Shown: in pieces, positions 57,714-64,000 of the stretch
How positions within the stretch are numbered: the stretch's first letter is position 1
How the letters are laid out: each line of letters starts with the position of its first letter
Assembly (NCBI RefSeq): GCF_019458805.1
Contig: NZ_JAIBOA010000018.1
Span: 99,187 to 163,186, forward strand
Length of the DNA stretch: 64,000 bases
Origin: Actinomadura parmotrematis
GTDB taxonomy: Bacteria > Actinomycetota > Actinomycetes > Streptosporangiales > Streptosporangiaceae
Reading direction: 5' to 3'
Translations under genes and position numbers: made by a program
The notes under the pieces: generated by a model
The model's database searches: none
Told to the model about the DNA's origin: nothing
What the model saw: the letters and a program-made list of their open reading frames with translations, nothing else

Positions 57714-58274
57714 CGCGTCGTCGGCGCCGACCTGCCCGGGACGCGGGTCGGCGCCGAGGCGTTCCACGAGGCCGTCCAGCAGCAGGCGGAGCAGCTCGGC
57801 GAGCCGGTCGCGCTCGTCCTCGGTCAGGTGGTCGAGCAGCTCCTCCTCGTGCCGGAGCAGGCCGTCCACGCTGTCCTCGATGAGGGCGTGGCCCGCGCCG
57901 GTCAGCGCGACCGACGAGGCGCGCCCGCGCGGGCCGCGCTCCACGGCGACCAGGCCCGCCGCCTCGGCGCGCGCCACCCGCTGGCTGACGGCGCCCGCCG
58001 TCAGCAGGGCGGCGTCGCGCAGCGCGGCGGGCGCCATCGCGTAGGGCGGGCCGTGCCGGCGCAGGGTGGACAGCAGGTCCAGGGTGGCGGTGTCGATGCC
58101 GAGCCGGGCGAGCGTGCGGCGCCGGTCGTCGCCGAGCAGCTTGGCCGCCCGCCACACCCGCGTGATCACCCCGATCGAGCCGACGGGGGTGCCGGGGCGC
58201 TCGCGCGCCCAGGCGAGCTGGATCTCCTCGACGGCGTCGGGGTCGCGTCCGGAGTTGCGTTCGGCGTGGTTCAC
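57708..58274 (-). CDS. MarR family transcriptional regulator
   Basis: A 188-aa winged-helix protein. Residues about 30-150 carry the MarR fold: ITRVWRAAKLLGDDRRRTLARLGIDTATLDLLSTLRRHG, AALRDAALLTAGAVSQRVARAEAAGLV and the wing RGPRGRASSVALTGAGHALIEDS. The N-terminal PDAVEEIQLAWARERPGT is found in the HTH subgroup acting with drug or phenol efflux and reductase genes. GTG 58274 follows TAGGCT by six bases with no ribosome site, so leaderless. It lies divergent from the SDR gene across 46 bases that hold two palindromes. Confidence 0.9.
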   Translation of the reverse strand: MNHAERNSGRDPDAVEEIQLAWARERPGTPVGSIGVITRVWRAAKLLGDDRRRTLARLGIDTATLDLLSTLRRHGPPYAMAPAALRDAALLTAGAVSQRVARAEAAGLVAVERGPRGRASSVALTGAGHALIEDSVDGLLRHEEELLDHLTEDERDRLAELLRLLLDGLVERLGADPRPGQVGADDAG

Positions 58275-58283
58275 GGTGCTAGC

Positions 58284-58310
58284 CTACCGGTAGATGTTTA
58301 GACCTAAACA
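58284..58310. promoter_or_regulatory. MarR operator region: two palindromes between marR and SDR gene
   Basis: CTACCGGTAG (58284-58293) and TGTTTAG-AC-CTAAACA (58295-58310) lie side by side. The second has 7-bp perfect arms and is the best operator; it covers the likely -35 region of the MarR promoter and the -10/start region of the SDR promoter. Binding there would shut both genes, with ligand release restoring transcription, as in other divergent MarR pairs. Confidence 0.7.
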
Positions 58311-58320
58311 AGGAGGGCGC

Positions 58321-59040
58321 ATGGCACGCACCGCAGTGGTCACCGGAGGCGGCACCGGCATCGGCCGGGAGGTCGCGGCACGGCTGGCGGCCGACGGGCT
58401 GGACGTCGTCGTCACCGGCCGCCGGGCCGGGGTGCTGACGGAGGCGGCGGACGCGATCGGCGCCCGCGCCGTCGCGTTCGACGCGGCCGACCCGGCGGCC
58501 GTCGAGGCCGCCCTCGCCGACCTGCCCGGCCGCGTCGACGTGCTGGTCAACAACGCCGGCGGCAACACCGACATCGGCGCCCCCGAGCGGGCCGGGCTCG
58601 CCGGCGTCCGCGCCGCCTGGCTGGCGAACCTGGAGGCCAACCTGGTCAGCGCCGTGCTCGTCACCACCGCCCTGGAGCCCCGGCTCGCGGACGGCGGCCG
58701 GGTGATCTCGCTGAGCTCGATCGCCGCGGCGCGCGGGCGCGGCTCCTACGGCGCCGCCAAGGCGGGCCTGCACGCCTGGACCGCCGGGCTGGCGTTCGAG
58801 CTCGGCGGCCGCGGCATCACCGCGAACGCGGTCGCGCCGGGCCTGATCGAGGACACCGGGTTCTTCGCCGGGACGATGACCGGCGAGCGCCGCGCCCTGC
58901 TCGTCGGGCAGACCGCGACGGGCCGGGCGGGCGTCCCCGGCGACGTCGCCGCCGCGATCGCGTTCCTGGCCTCCCCGGCCGCCGGGCACATCACCGGCCA
59001 GGTCCTGCACGTCAACGGGGGCGCGTACCTGGGGTCGTGA
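58321..59040 (+). CDS. Short-chain dehydrogenase/reductase
   Basis: A 239-aa classical SDR; ATG 58321 follows AAGGAGGG. VVTGGGTGIGREVA (TGxxxGxG) binds the cofactor. VLVNNAGGN is the NNAG motif. SLSSIAAARGRGSYGAAKAG gives the catalytic Ser and YxxxK. Basic residues after strand 2 (TGRRAG) point to NADP(H). The C-terminal GQVLHVNGGAYLGS is the usual end. It reduces a carbonyl or oxidises an alcohol on an unknown small molecule, probably induced when the MarR repressor binds the substrate. Confidence 0.9.
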   Translation: MARTAVVTGGGTGIGREVAARLAADGLDVVVTGRRAGVLTEAADAIGARAVAFDAADPAAVEAALADLPGRVDVLVNNAGGNTDIGAPERAGLAGVRAAWLANLEANLVSAVLVTTALEPRLADGGRVISLSSIAAARGRGSYGAAKAGLHAWTAGLAFELGGRGITANAVAPGLIEDTGFFAGTMTGERRALLVGQTATGRAGVPGDVAAAIAFLASPAAGHITGQVLHVNGGAYLGS

Positions 59041-59129
59041 CCGCCCGGTCGGTTCCGGCCGGGAACGGGTGATCCATTTTCCGGGCGCGCGCGGTAGCGT
59101 CCCTCGTTACGGGCGAGGGGAGGTGTGCG

Positions 59130-59516
59130 GTGAGCGGGTGGCACGGCGACGAGGTGCCCGGGGACGGCCTCGAACCGCTGCCGCCGATCTTCGGGCCGGC
59201 GATCGACGGGTCGTCCGGGTGGCTCGCGCGCCCGGACGCCGAGGGGCTCGCGCAGGTGCCCAAGGACGAGCGGGTCTTCGGCTGGGGCGACGGGATGCCG
59301 GACGGCCCCGCCGAGCCGGTCCGCCGCCCGCGCCGCGACGTCCCCGCGCCCACCGGGAACGTTCCGGCGGGCGAACCGCTGGACCGGCCGCGGTCGCCGA
59401 GCCGCAGCTACAAGCGGCGCCGGAGCGCGGCGCGGCTCGTCGCGGGGCTTCTCACGGCGCTGGCGCTGCTCGGCGCGGCCGCGGCGGGGTTCTATCTGCT
59501 GGCCGTATACGGCTGA
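59130..59516 (+). CDS. Tail-anchored-like small membrane protein
   Basis: A 128-aa protein from GTG 59130 behind GGGGAGG. The first 90 residues are polar and low in order (GPAIDGSSGWLARPDAEG, FGWGDGMPDGPAEP). A basic patch SYKRRRSAAR precedes a C-terminal membrane helix at about 104-125 (LVAGLLTALALLGAAAAGFYLLAVY). The soluble part is predicted cytoplasmic. It is a single gene whose stop converges on the ECF sigma gene 13 bases away. No family is recognised. Confidence 0.55.
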   Translation: MSGWHGDEVPGDGLEPLPPIFGPAIDGSSGWLARPDAEGLAQVPKDERVFGWGDGMPDGPAEPVRRPRRDVPAPTGNVPAGEPLDRPRSPSRSYKRRRSAARLVAGLLTALALLGAAAAGFYLLAVYG

Positions 59517-59529
59517 CCCGGCGTGCGCG

Positions 59530-60774
59530 TCAGGGCGCGTCCGCGCGGTCGAGCAGCAGGCGCCGCTCGGCCTGGTTGCGGGTGAGCTCGGCGGCGCGGG
59601 CGAACTCCGCGCGGGCCTCGTCGTGGCGTCCCAGGCGCGCCAGGAGGTCGCCGCGGACGCTCGGCAGCAGGTGGTACCCGGCGAGGTCGGCGGCGAGCCC
59701 GTCGACGATCTCCAGGCCGCGTTCGGGGCCGTGGGCCATGCCGACGGCGACCGCGCGGTTCAGCTCCACGACCGGCGACGGCGCCTCCCGGACGAGCAGC
59801 TCGTACAGGCCCGCGATCGCCGTCCAGTCGGTCTCGGCGAAGCTCGGCGCCTGCGCGTGCGTCACCGCGATCGCGGCCTGCAGCACGTACGGGCCGGGCG
59901 CCGCGCCGAGCCCGCGGGCGCGCAGCAGCGCCGCGACGCCGCGCCGGATCAGCAGCCGGTCCCACTGGCCGCGGTTCTGCTCGGCGAGCGGGACGGGCCG
60001 CCCGTCCGGGCCGGTGCGGGCGCGGGTCCGCGCCGCCTGCACCTCCATCAGCGCGACGAGCCCGTGGACCTCGGGCTCGCCCGGCGCGAGGCCGGCGAGG
60101 ACGCGGCCGAGGCGCAGCGCCTCCCGGCAGAGGTCGGCGCGGACCAGGTCGTCGCCGGCGGTCGCCGCGTACCCCTCGTTGAAGACCAGGTAGAGGACCT
60201 CCAGGACGGAGGCGAGGCGCGCGGCGCGGTCGGCGCCGACCGGCGTCTCGAACGGCACGCCCGCCGCCGCGAGCGCCTTCTTCGCGCGGACGATGCGCTG
60301 CGCGACGGTCGCCTCGGGGACCAGGAAGGCGCGCGCGATCTCGTCGGTGGCCAGGCCGCCGATCATCCGCAGGGTGAGCGCGACCCGCGACGGCACCGGC
60401 AGCACCGGATGGCAGGCGGTGAACACCAGGCGCAGCACGTCGTCCTCGATCGGCTCCTCGTCGAGGACGCCGTCGAAGGCGGTGTCGTCGGCGGTCTCCA
60501 GCCGGTGCCCGATCTCGGTGAGCTTGCGGGCGTAGGTCTGCTCGCGGCGGATGCGGTCGATGCCGCGGCGGCGCGCCACCGCCGTCAGCCAGGCGCCCGG
60601 GTTGTCCGGGACGCCCGTCTCGGGCCACTGCTCCAGGGCCTGCACCAGCGCGTCCTGGGCCAGCTCCTCGGCCAGCCCGACGTCGCGGACCAGCCGGGCG
60701 AGGCCCGCGATGATGCGGGCCGACTCCAGCCGCCAGACCGCCTCGACGCGGCGGCGCGCCTCGTTCGCACTCAC
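59530..60774 (-). CDS. ECF sigma factor with C-terminal TPR-like extension (DUF6596)
   Basis: A 414-aa protein. Region 2 near residues 10-80 (ESARIIAGLARLVRDVGLAEELAQDALVQALEQWP, NPGAWLTAVARRRGIDRIRRE) and region 4 at about 120-180 (LPVPSRVALTLRMIGGLATDEIARAFLVPEATVAQRIVRAKKAL) are followed by a 230-residue helical extension (VLEVLYLVFNEGYAATAGDDLVRADLCREALRLGRVL, AIAVTHAQAPSFAETDWTAIAGLYELL). This layout is that of the ECF42 group. These have no anti-sigma factor; the extension itself controls activity. The YciI-type gene just upstream is the standard partner. Confidence 0.9.
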   Translation of the reverse strand: MSANEARRRVEAVWRLESARIIAGLARLVRDVGLAEELAQDALVQALEQWPETGVPDNPGAWLTAVARRRGIDRIRREQTYARKLTEIGHRLETADDTAFDGVLDEEPIEDDVLRLVFTACHPVLPVPSRVALTLRMIGGLATDEIARAFLVPEATVAQRIVRAKKALAAAGVPFETPVGADRAARLASVLEVLYLVFNEGYAATAGDDLVRADLCREALRLGRVLAGLAPGEPEVHGLVALMEVQAARTRARTGPDGRPVPLAEQNRGQWDRLLIRRGVAALLRARGLGAAPGPYVLQAAIAVTHAQAPSFAETDWTAIAGLYELLVREAPSPVVELNRAVAVGMAHGPERGLEIVDGLAADLAGYHLLPSVRGDLLARLGRHDEARAEFARAAELTRNQAERRLLLDRADAP

Positions 60775-60825
60775 CCGCAGATGAGAGCAGGACGGGGCGC
60801 GCCGCGCAAGCGCCGCGGGCCGCCG

Positions 60826-61167
60826 TCAGTCGCCGGGGCCGAAGACCTGCTGGATGACGCCCGCGCCGTCGCCGACGATCGACCAGAACCGCTTGGACAG
60901 CTCGATCGCCTCCTCGCGGCTGCCGGTCTCGATCAGCGCGAAGCCGACCACGACCTCCTTGGCCTCGGTGAAGGGCCCGTCCACGACCTCGGCCTTGCCG
61001 CCCTTGGAGCGGATGCGGGTGCCGCCCGGCTCCAGGCCGCCGGTGGCGAGCAGCACGCCCGCCCGGCTCATCTCCTCGATGAACGCGCCCATCTGGGCGA
61101 ACATCTCGGGGTCCGGCGGCGTCTGCGGAGCGGACGGGTCGGCCGTGGTCATCATCATGAAGCGCAT
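60826..61167 (-). CDS. YciI-like (YCII/DGPF) protein
   Basis: A 113-aa ferredoxin-like fold protein. ATG 61167 follows AGGAGGA at five bases. MRFMMMTTADP opens it, and KAEVVDGPFTEAKEVVVGFALIE holds the DGPF motif with the conserved Asp and Pro. Members are encoded beside ECF42 sigma factors, often as targets of the same sigma. The chemical role is not settled. It is transcribed together with or just before the sigma gene, 51 bases apart. Confidence 0.9.
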   Translation of the reverse strand: MRFMMMTTADPSAPQTPPDPEMFAQMGAFIEEMSRAGVLLATGGLEPGGTRIRSKGGKAEVVDGPFTEAKEVVVGFALIETGSREEAIELSKRFWSIVGDGAGVIQQVFGPGD

Positions 61168-61294
61168 CGCGTCCTCCTGCTCGTCCGGCCGGGTCCGTTC
61201 CCGGCCTTCACCAGCGCGTCGAGCGGGCGGACCCGGGATCGACACGCGGCACGACATCTTTCCGGTTTTCTTTTCGCGGCGGCGGAACCGCAGG

Positions 61295-62482
61295 TCAGCC
61301 CTTGATCCGGGCCCAGGCCTCGGCCCAGCGGGCGTAGTCGGCGCAGGTCCCCTCCCCGCACGTCCGCATCGGCGTCCGCCACATCGACAGCCGCTGGTAG
61401 AACGCCGCGTCCCCGGCGTGGCGCGCGGCGCAGTAGCCGCGGGGGACGTAGCGGCAGGCCAGCGGGTTGGCGGGGGCGCGCCCGAGCCGCCGCGCGAGCC
61501 GCGCCTGCACCTTCGGCGCGGTGACCCAGCTCATCCAGCGGTACATGCACGAGGGGTGCCGCGCCTTGGCCGACACCATCCAGCCGTCCGCCGAGCCCGT
61601 CGCGCCCTCGGCCGGGATCGCCGACGCGACCGGCGTCCGCAGCGCCCGCGCCCGCTCCACGGCGGACGCCGGGGCGAGGCCCGCCTGCACGTCCCCGGCC
61701 CGGACGGCGGCGAGGACGTCCTGGGGGCGCCGCCAGAACCGGGCGACGTCGGCGCGGCGCCGCGCCAGCAGCGAGACGGCGGCGGTGAACTGCGCGTCGT
61801 TCAGCGCGAACGGGTCGCGGATGCCGAACTCGGGCCGGTGCGCCCGCAGGTAGAGGGCGGCGTCGGCGATGGCGAGCGGGGAGTCGGGCAGCGCGAGGCT
61901 CCCGGCGGCGGGGGAGGCGGCGTCCCAGAGCGCCGCCGACGACGCGGGCGGCCGCGAGAAACGGTCGGTCCGATAAAGCAGATAATTGGCGTCATAAGTG
62001 GCGGGAACGGTGTAGGGCTGGGCGTTGACCGAGTTGTAGGGCTGCCCTTTCAGGAAAGGCGAGACGGCGGCGTACCCGGCCACCAGCCCGGTGTTCACCG
62101 GCGCGGCGTCCCCGTCGTGGACGAGCCGCAGCGCCATGTCCCCGCCGACGGCCGCGCCGTCGTAGCGGCCGGTCTTCAGCAGCGCGACGAGAACCTCGGG
62201 CGAGCCCGCCGTCCGCGCGACGACCCGGCAGCCGGTCGCGCGGCTGAACGCCGACACCCAGGTGCGCGGCCGGCCCTTCGCGGGCGTGCTCTCGGCGTAC
62301 CCGGGCGGCGCCACCAGGTTCAGCACGCCCTCGCCCGCGCCGACCGCCTGCTGCTGCGCGAGCTGCGGCACCTCGGCGTCCCCGGCGTCACCGGCGCCGT
62401 CGTCGGCGGCGCCTGCCTGGCAGCCGGCCAGCAGGGCCGCCGCGGCGAGGGCGAGCGCCGCCGGGCGCGTCCGGAGGATCAC
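61295..62482 (-). CDS. Orphan ABC-type solute-binding lipoprotein
   Basis: A 395-aa lipoprotein with signal MILRTRPAALALAAAALLAGC and the lipobox LAGC. The mature part has an extracellular solute-binding fold: LNLVAPPGYAES, FSRATGCRVVARTAGSPEVLVALLKTGRYDGAAVGGDMAL, and DGWMVSAKARHPSCMYRWMSWVTAPKVQAR. These are like the polyamine/ferric iron binding class. The cysteine-rich end (CRYVPRGYCAARH, MRTCGEGTCADY) is distinctive. No permease or ATPase gene adjoins it. TACAAT seven bases before GTG 62482 indicates a leaderless mRNA. It is divergent from a sensor kinase, which it may feed with signals. Confidence 0.8.
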   Translation of the reverse strand: MILRTRPAALALAAAALLAGCQAGAADDGAGDAGDAEVPQLAQQQAVGAGEGVLNLVAPPGYAESTPAKGRPRTWVSAFSRATGCRVVARTAGSPEVLVALLKTGRYDGAAVGGDMALRLVHDGDAAPVNTGLVAGYAAVSPFLKGQPYNSVNAQPYTVPATYDANYLLYRTDRFSRPPASSAALWDAASPAAGSLALPDSPLAIADAALYLRAHRPEFGIRDPFALNDAQFTAAVSLLARRRADVARFWRRPQDVLAAVRAGDVQAGLAPASAVERARALRTPVASAIPAEGATGSADGWMVSAKARHPSCMYRWMSWVTAPKVQARLARRLGRAPANPLACRYVPRGYCAARHAGDAAFYQRLSMWRTPMRTCGEGTCADYARWAEAWARIKG

Positions 62483-62489
62483 GTAGCGG

Positions 62490-62495
62490 ATTGTA
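62490..62495 (-). promoter_or_regulatory. -10 box of the solute-binding protein gene
   Basis: TACAAT on the minus strand, seven bases before the GTG start, fits a leaderless promoter. On the plus strand a TATAAC at 62530-62535 could be the -10 of the sensor kinase gene; its start is about 60 bases further on. Confidence 0.5.
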
Positions 62496-62595
62496 GGCCA
62501 CCAATTCGCAACGATCGCGGCGAACCGCTTATAACTGCTTTTTCGACTGTAAGGTCTCCAGCGTGTCAGTGGTCTCGTTCTAGCGGGGGCTCCGC

Positions 62596-64000
62596 TTGCG
62601 CACCATCCGCTCCAAGGTCGTCCTGCTGGTCCTCGTCTCGCTGGTGTCGCTCACCGCCCTCTGGACGTTCGCCGCCGCCACCACGTTCGGCGACGGGCAG
62701 CGGCTGCGCCGCGCCGCCGCCGTCCAGGACCGCCTGGTCGCCCCCGCCGCGCTGCTCGGCAGCGCCCTCCAGGAGGAGCGGCGCCTGTCCACCGCCTACC
62801 TCGGCGCCCGGACGCCCGCCGCGCGCACCGCCCTGGAGGCGGCCCGGCTGGAGACCGACGGCCGCGCCGAGCGGTTCCGCGCCCGCGCCGCCCCCGGCGC
62901 CGTCCCGCCCGCGTCCCGGATGCTCGCCGGGCAGGTGCTCGCCGAGATCGCGGCGCTGCCCGCCGAGCGCACCGGCGTGGACACCGGCCGCGCCACCCGC
63001 GGCCAGACCCTCGCCGACTACAGCGGGCCGCTCGCCGCGATCGGCGCCCTGCAGGGCTCGCTGTCCACGGCGCCCGACGCCGGCGCCGCCCGCGACGCGC
63101 GCGACCTCGTCGCCCTCGCCCGCGCCCGCGAGGCGCTGTCGCAGGAGGACGCGCTGCTGTCGGGCGTCCTCGCCGCCGGCCGGATGACCCGCGCCGAGCA
63201 GACCTCCCTCGCCGGGCTCGCCGGGACGCGCCGGTCCCTGCTCGACATCGCCGCACCCGAGCTGCGCCTGCCCGAGCGCGCCGGGCTGGCCCGCATCACC
63301 GGCGCCCCCGAGTACGCGCGGCTGGAGTCCCTGGAGCGCCGCTACGGCGGCCGCGACCTGCACCGGGACGGGCCCGCCCCCTGGCGCGTCGCCGCCGACA
63401 CCACCCTGACCCGGCTGCGCGGCCTGGAACTGGAGCTCGCCAACGCCGCGCGCCGCCGCGCCGTCCCCGCCGCCGACGAGATCACCGCCCGCCTCGTCCT
63501 CGCCGCCGCGCTCGGCCTCGCCGCGCTCGCCGCGACGCTCGCCCTCGCCGTCCGCACCGCCCGCTCCGTCACCGCCGACCTCGCCCGGCTGCGCCGCGCC
63601 GCGCTCGACTTCGCGGGCACCGGGCGGCCCCCCGCCCTGCGCACCCGCGAGGTCGCGCAGGCCGGGCACGCCTTCGCCGCCGCCCGCGCCGCCGTCCTCG
63701 ACGAGATCGCCGCGCAGCGCGAGCTGGGCCGCGCCGGCGACGCCATGCACGAGCAGCTCGCCCGCCGCGCCCAGGCTCTGCTGGGCGGCCAGCTCGCCGT
63801 CCTGGACGCGCTCGCCGCCCGCGCCGACCACCCCGAGGTGGCCGAGGCCCGCCGGCTGGCCGTCCGGCTGCGCCGCCAGGCCGCCGGGCTCGTCGTGCTC
63901 GCCGGCGGCGCGCCGGACGGGGCCCGCGCGGCGCCCGCCGCGCTCGCCGACGTCGCCCGCGCCGCCGCCGCGGAGGCGGGCGGGGGCGGCCGCCGCGCCG
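62596..64000 (+). CDS. NIT-domain sensor histidine kinase, 5' part only
   Basis: An open frame from TTG 62596 to the window edge (468 codons visible); an in-frame TAG at 62581 limits the start. MRTIRSKVVLLVLVSLVSLTALWTFAAA is the first membrane helix. The extracytoplasmic part (about 35-290) is a nitrate/nitrite-sensing-type (NIT) domain with VAPAALLGSALQEERRLSTAYLG and ARDLVALARAREALSQEDALLSGVLAAGRM. A second helix follows at about 298-320 (ARLVLAAALGLAALAATLALAV), then a HAMP-like region and the start of the kinase core. The DHp/ATPase end and any response-regulator gene lie outside. Confidence 0.8.
   Translation, partial: MRTIRSKVVLLVLVSLVSLTALWTFAAATTFGDGQRLRRAAAVQDRLVAPAALLGSALQEERRLSTAYLGARTPAARTALEAARLETDGRAERFRARAAPGAVPPASRMLAGQVLAEIAALPAERTGVDTGRATRGQTLADYSGPLAAIGALQGSLSTAPDAGAARDARDLVALARAREALSQEDALLSGVLAAGRMTRAEQTSLAGLAGTRRSLLDIAAPELRLPERAGLARITGAPEYARLESLERRYGGRDLHRDGPAPWRVAADTTLTRLRGLELELANAARRRAVPAADEITARLVLAAALGLAALAATLALAVRTARSVTADLARLRRAALDFAGTGRPPALRTREVAQAGHAFAAARAAVLDEIAAQRELGRAGDAMHEQLARRAQALLGGQLAVLDALAARADHPEVAEARRLAVRLRRQAAGLVVLAGGAPDGARAAPAALADVARAAAAEAGGGGRRA

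Noticed and set aside
53134..58155. A 1673-codon open frame on the minus strand
   Set aside because: It lies antisense to the pyruvate carboxylase and sigma factor genes, whose protein families are unmistakable. Its product is Arg/Gly/Val-rich with no domain; it is an effect of GC-biased third positions.
1..64000. tRNA or rRNA genes
   Set aside because: I looked in the gene-free stretches for T-loop and CCA-end patterns and for rRNA-like conserved blocks and saw none.

Overview
The window is about 64 kb of very GC-rich DNA with strong GC bias at third codon positions. It is a chromosome segment of a mycelial, sporulating actinobacterium. The gene families fit Streptosporangiales, perhaps an Actinomadura-like Thermomonosporaceae member, although no rRNA or other decisive marker is present. 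Support comes from families largely restricted to actinobacteria (CU044_5270, DUF5753/DUF397 pair, SSI-type protease inhibitor, Spo0M, DUF6328, an ECF sigma factor with a C-terminal extension paired with a YciI/DGPF protein), many GTG starts, and several genes whose -10 box lies 6-8 bases before the start codon (leaderless mRNAs). I found no rRNA, tRNA, CRISPR array or prophage.

Layout. 1-5.4 kb: end of a YceI-like gene, then a tightly overlapping six-gene minus-strand operon: epimerase, two GT4 glycosyltransferases, two unknown proteins and a MurG-like glycosyltransferase. 5.5-7.1 kb: a small membrane protein and a scar where a truncated IS200/IS605-type tnpB abuts the last third of an ABC-F ATPase gene. 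7.1-13.5 kb: FAD monooxygenase, ECF sigma/CU044_5270 pair, GNAT enzyme, and an SMI1/KNR4 frame that runs through a 104-bp palindromic element into a remnant of an anti-sigma-type ATPase. 13.5-16.8 kb: two prolyl-tRNA synthetases of different types, divergently transcribed from about 67 bp. 16.8-22.4 kb: DUF6328 membrane protein, PAS-GAF-SpoIIE phosphatase, GAF-ANTAR regulator, CBS protein, secreted SSI inhibitor, and a SigR-like sigma factor with 11 tandem RTEM-type repeats in its N-terminal extension. 22.9-26.1 kb: large secreted M14 carboxypeptidase.

26.4-34.8 kb: SpoIIE phosphatase/ATPase, an uncharacterised group of genes (297-aa protein, 606-aa Pro-rich protein, coiled-coil membrane protein), a second copy of the 104-bp palindrome and a Spo0M-like protein. 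34.9-37.5 kb: M16 peptidase pair. 37.7-40.2 kb: STAS protein, anti-sigma-type ATPase and a WhiJ-like HTH/DUF397 pair. 40.3-47.2 kb: three membrane Ser/Thr kinases, one with a SapA-like outer domain and two recent duplicates with DUF3558-like outer domains, plus a kinase-less outer-domain paralogue, a PadR regulator and two very small genes. 47.3-52.9 kb: membrane protein, beta-propeller lipoprotein and a three-module AAA protein. 53.2-59.0 kb: pyruvate carboxylase, a group-2-type sigma factor, and a MarR/SDR divergent pair with clear operator palindromes. 59.1-64 kb: small membrane protein, ECF sigma with YciI partner, orphan solute-binding lipoprotein and the start of a nitrate/nitrite-sensing (NIT) histidine kinase.

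The dominant theme is signalling: four sigma factors, two SpoIIE phosphatases, STAS and ATPase partner-switching parts, three Ser/Thr kinases and an ANTAR regulator. The most unusual sequence-level items are the two 104-bp covarying palindromes, the in-frame sigma-factor minisatellite, the divergent ProRS pair, and the duplicated kinases with identical DNA tracts.
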